Shown: in pieces, positions 52,271 through 55,267 of the stretch
Layout of the letters: every line of letters begins with the position of its first letter
Position numbering within the stretch: position 1 is the first letter of the stretch
Assembly: GCA_046594225.1 (NCBI GenBank)
Contig: JBKJPW010000106.1
Coordinates: 1-55,267 of the forward strand
Reading direction: 5' to 3'
DNA length: 55,267 bases
DNA from: UBA4416 sp046594225
GTDB lineage: Bacteria > Bacteroidota > Bacteroidia > B-17B0 > Aurantibacillaceae
Notes under the pieces: generated by a model
Told to the model about the DNA's origin: nothing
The model's input: only the letters and a program-made list of their open reading frames with translations
Database searches by the model: none
Position numbers and translations under genes: made by a program

Positions 52271-54442
52271 ATGATAAAATACTTATTGCCATTAACATTT
52301 TTTTCGTTCTCTTGCTACTCTCAACAGAATTTAAAGGAAAACTTCGCCCCACTAAAATCTACAGGTTCATTGCCAGATGTATTTACTCAAAACATTAGAA
52401 ATGTAATCGAAACTGATATTAAAGAGTTAAATAAAAGACAGGAATCGGATAACTCACTTAAAAGAACTTATTTAACTGAGGCCAATTATGAAATTGAAAA
52501 AATAGTAAAAAGTGGTAACACTTTAATTAATGATGACGTAACTACTTACTTAAATAAATTAGCCGATGTTATTTTAAAAGATAACCTAACACTAAGAAAC
52601 GAGTTACATATATATACTTTAAAATCCCCAGTTGTAAATGCTTATAGTTACGATAAAGGATATATTTTTATTGACATCGGATTAATTGCTCAAGCCGAAA
52701 CAGAGGCTCAATTGGCATTCATATTATGTCATGAAATTTCACATTACACTAAAAAACATCATATTGAAGGATATGTGAAAAATAAAAAAATAGACAGGCA
52801 AAATTATGATCGTAATAGTGATGATAAACTAATTGAAAAATGCCAGTATTCTAAAGAAAAAGAAAGCGAAGCTGATATTGAGGGTTTTAAGTTGTTTGAA
52901 CAAACTGGATATAATTTTAAGCAAGCAGAAAAAGCATTTGATGTATTGCAATATGCTCATTTACCATTTGAATTACTAGAATTTAAGAAAACGTTTTTTG
53001 AGACAGAATATTTTAAACTACCTTCAGGTTACTTTTTAAAAGAAGTTTCTTCTATCAGAAATAATTCAAATGAAGATGATACCAAATTAACGCATCCCAA
53101 TACCGCTAAAAGAAAACAAGCTATTTCCGATTTAATTGCAAATAGAAATAACAATGGGAAAGTTAACTACATTATGAGTCAAGATAAGTTCGAATACACT
53201 CGTGATTTGGCTCGATTAGAACTTTGTAGATTGTATCTTAAAAATAGAGATTATCCAAACGCATTATACGCTGGTTACATTATGGCCAGTAAATATCCAA
53301 ATAATGAATATGTTGCAGAAGTTATTTCAAAATGTTTATACGCCATCTCATTATATGGAAACGGTATGATTAATTATAGTAGCGACTCTCATTTAGAAAA
53401 TGGTTTTGCTGACTACAAGGATGTTGAGAGCTATCCACAACAATTATATCATCTAATAAATAAGATACCTTCTAATGAATGGACGATGATGTCGTTGAAT
53501 TATGTATACAGGAGTCATAAAAAATTCCCTAATAATAAAAAAATGGCAAGTTATTCGGATAGCTTATTTAAAATGATGCCTAAAATAAGTTGGGGTATTC
53601 GTGATTTTGTTAGGATTTCTAAGAAAAACAATGCAGCTTCTTCTGCTATAGATTCTACTCAAGTTAAAACTGAGCCAAATTCAAAAACAGATTTAATTGC
53701 AAATATTCAAAAAGAAAATAATTTTAAAAAATATGATACAGCTTATTATAAGGAGATGTATGTGGATTTATTTGAATCTGATAAAGAATTTATAAGCAAA
53801 TTTCCATCAGCTGGTTTAGAGGATAATCAAAGTAATTCTGGTTTTTCAGAATATTCAATCAGTAAAAACAGAACTGAAATTAAAAAAAACAAAAAAGTAA
53901 AGGGAGCTTATGTTTCGAGCGAATCTAAAATTGATAAAGTTCTTTTATTAGAGCCGTTTTATTTGAAAGTAGATGAGTCGCAAAAAGAAGAAATGACTTA
54001 TATAAACTCCGACAAAAAACAAGAAAGATTTATTGTAACCGTGAATGATTGCGCTAAAAGGCAAAATTTTGAATTAGTAACATTAGATCCAGGTTTAATT
54101 ACTAGCTCTGATGTAGATAAAATAAATGACTATTCGGTAATAAATGATTGGTTTAGTGAAAAATTTGATACGGACGATGGCAGTGGCGATCCCATATTTA
54201 ATACAAACGATATAGATGGACTTATAAGTAAATATGGAACGCAATATGTATTAAAAACAGGAATTGTAAATTACAAATCTAAGAAAGGTAGAAAAAGAAC
54301 GTATTTCTACAGTTTCATTTACGATATTAAAAACAATTATATAATATATAAAAAAAACGAAACGTTTAGAGATAAAGATTCTAAAGATTTAATAAATGCT
54401 AAAGTGTATCAAACGTTTTACGAGCTAAAACATTCTAAATAA
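52271..54442 (+). CDS. Secreted M48-family metallopeptidase with large C-terminal region
   Basis: This 723-aa protein has a signal peptide (near CYSQQ). The N-terminal part carries the M48 zinc motif HEISH (154-158) inside ILCHEISHYTKKHH, with ESEAD (198-202) supplying the third ligand. NAYSYDKGYIFIDIGLI before it is the usual M48 segment. A TPR-like region follows (about 305-450), then a charged linker and a C-terminal domain of about 200 residues that I do not recognise. M48 enzymes of this kind act in periplasmic protein quality control (BepA-like). The next gene begins 7 bp later and encodes a barrel protein, a possible client. Confidence 0.87.
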   Translation: MIKYLLPLTFFSFSCYSQQNLKENFAPLKSTGSLPDVFTQNIRNVIETDIKELNKRQESDNSLKRTYLTEANYEIEKIVKSGNTLINDDVTTYLNKLADVILKDNLTLRNELHIYTLKSPVVNAYSYDKGYIFIDIGLIAQAETEAQLAFILCHEISHYTKKHHIEGYVKNKKIDRQNYDRNSDDKLIEKCQYSKEKESEADIEGFKLFEQTGYNFKQAEKAFDVLQYAHLPFELLEFKKTFFETEYFKLPSGYFLKEVSSIRNNSNEDDTKLTHPNTAKRKQAISDLIANRNNNGKVNYIMSQDKFEYTRDLARLELCRLYLKNRDYPNALYAGYIMASKYPNNEYVAEVISKCLYAISLYGNGMINYSSDSHLENGFADYKDVESYPQQLYHLINKIPSNEWTMMSLNYVYRSHKKFPNNKKMASYSDSLFKMMPKISWGIRDFVRISKKNNAASSAIDSTQVKTEPNSKTDLIANIQKENNFKKYDTAYYKEMYVDLFESDKEFISKFPSAGLEDNQSNSGFSEYSISKNRTEIKKNKKVKGAYVSSESKIDKVLLLEPFYLKVDESQKEEMTYINSDKKQERFIVTVNDCAKRQNFELVTLDPGLITSSDVDKINDYSVINDWFSEKFDTDDGSGDPIFNTNDIDGLISKYGTQYVLKTGIVNYKSKKGRKRTYFYSFIYDIKNNYIIYKKNETFRDKDSKDLINAKVYQTFYELKHSK

Positions 54443-54449
54443 TAAAACG

Positions 54450-55267
54450 ATGAAATATATTTATATAACACTTTGTTTTTTGTGCACTAACATATTAGTT
54501 TATTCTCAGTCTACTGGCTATATGGGAAAACGGCTGCAAGTAGGTTACGGGTTTCATACAAGCCCTGCAATTATAGGTTCAAATGCTAATAACGAATCTT
54601 TAATAGGTAACGGAGGCTCAGCTACTACTGGTGAGTTTGTATTTAATACGTTACATGAAGGTTTTTTAGAATTTGCAGCATCTAGTAAATGGATGATTTG
54701 TTTTTCAGCAAGATATTACAAAACAATTAATGACAATAGTAAATCCTTGAAAAATGATTACTACTATCAATATACCTCAAGTAATATTAATTATATAAGC
54801 GATCATCCAGAAGGATATTATGAAATGAAGGGGTTAACCTATACATTATATTTTAAATACTATGGAGCAAGATATGTTGCGCCATGGGGAAGATACGTAA
54901 TGTTTGGGCCAGCATTAAATACTGTTACAACGAGTTATGATCCTTCTATCATGAAAATAAGAGCAACGTATTATAATGCGAATTCTTATTACTACAGTTC
55001 AGATACTACTATTACAAATTTTGGCCCTACAGAACAAAAATTTAGAAGACTAAACTTCATGTTAGGTTTTGGAAGATCACGAATTATTGCCAACAGAGTA
55101 ACTTTAGATTACGGAGTTAATATTCATTTCTTCTCAGTGTTAAGCACCCTATTTGATGTTGGCGGTTCAGCTGCCAATTTAATAGATAGAAAAGGACCAG
55201 TTAATGAAAATAATTATATTGAGAAAACGGTGGGATACAGAGTTCGAGGGGTAAATAGATTTAATGT
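54450..55267 (+). CDS. Outer membrane beta-barrel-like protein, partial
   Basis: An ATG at 54450 opens a frame that runs off the window after 272 codons without a stop. It has a signal peptide (about residues 1-20, YSQ), then alternating aromatic and polar strands (KRLQVGYGFHTSP, WMICFSARYYKT, LTYTLYFKYYGARYV, FRRLNFMLGFGRSR), as in Bacteroidota outer membrane barrels. It follows the M48 peptidase by 7 bp, so they are likely one operon. Family and full length cannot be told. Confidence 0.7.
   Translation, partial: MKYIYITLCFLCTNILVYSQSTGYMGKRLQVGYGFHTSPAIIGSNANNESLIGNGGSATTGEFVFNTLHEGFLEFAASSKWMICFSARYYKTINDNSKSLKNDYYYQYTSSNINYISDHPEGYYEMKGLTYTLYFKYYGARYVAPWGRYVMFGPALNTVTTSYDPSIMKIRATYYNANSYYYSSDTTITNFGPTEQKFRRLNFMLGFGRSRIIANRVTLDYGVNIHFFSVLSTLFDVGGSAANLIDRKGPVNENNYIEKTVGYRVRGVNRFN

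Overview
The window comes from an AT-rich member of the Bacteroidota. Three things support this. It carries type IX secretion (T9SS) hallmarks: giant proteins with CHU_C-type (type B) and one type A sorting domain, PorP/SprF partners, a PorE-like OmpA protein and a GldA-like ATPase. It has a bacillithiol gene (bshA). Several promoters match the Bacteroidota consensus TTTG/TTG - about 19-20 nt - TAnnTTTG. I cannot fix the genus. No rRNA, tRNA, CRISPR array or prophage was recognised, and no intergenic gap exceeds 300 bases.

Layout. 1-4279 (minus): GldA-like ABC ATPase, a 7TM SpoIIE-type phosphatase and a DUF1016/YhcG-type nuclease. 4280-4565: an interspersed GGAACGCAGATGA repeat. 4566-5501: rsgA. 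5507-21463 (minus): a 16-kb, five-gene surface operon read as giant adhesin 1, PorP/SprF 1, giant adhesin 2, PorP/SprF 2, PorE-like OmpA. Both adhesins are built of 89-residue modules arranged in three-module, 801-bp higher-order repeats. 21630-28343: a TetR-controlled RND efflux operon (TolC, adaptor, pump). 28412-33000: small membrane protein, lipoprotein, C45 acyltransferase-like hydrolase, and a winged-helix Fic protein whose whole upstream gap is filled by seven regularly phased AGCT boxes. 33051-34022: a type A T9SS cargo protein.

34027-36246 is an accessory island. It is bordered by two copies of a CCTGTCAGG palindromic repeat and contains two minus-strand orphan genes. Each orphan gene lies in a unit with the structure of an integron gene cassette: the unit start and the R'' box are exactly complementary, and there is a folded attC-like site. 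No integron integrase is visible.

36257-46000 holds bshA, a large M16 protease, engB, an N-acyltransferase (possible GlsB) and a sodium:solute symporter. 44289-48405 is a small glycan/methyltransferase group (GT39-like, FkbM and two class I methyltransferases). 48474-55267 carries secreted proteins of unknown function, an M48 metalloprotease and the start of an outer-membrane barrel protein that runs off the window.

Working together: the large operon probably builds a T9SS-exported, surface-anchored adhesion apparatus in which each adhesin has its own PorP/SprF partner and the OmpA protein ties the complex to peptidoglycan. The efflux operon is a self-contained TetR-regulated export unit. 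The Fic gene and the cassette island are the parts most likely to hold undescribed biology.
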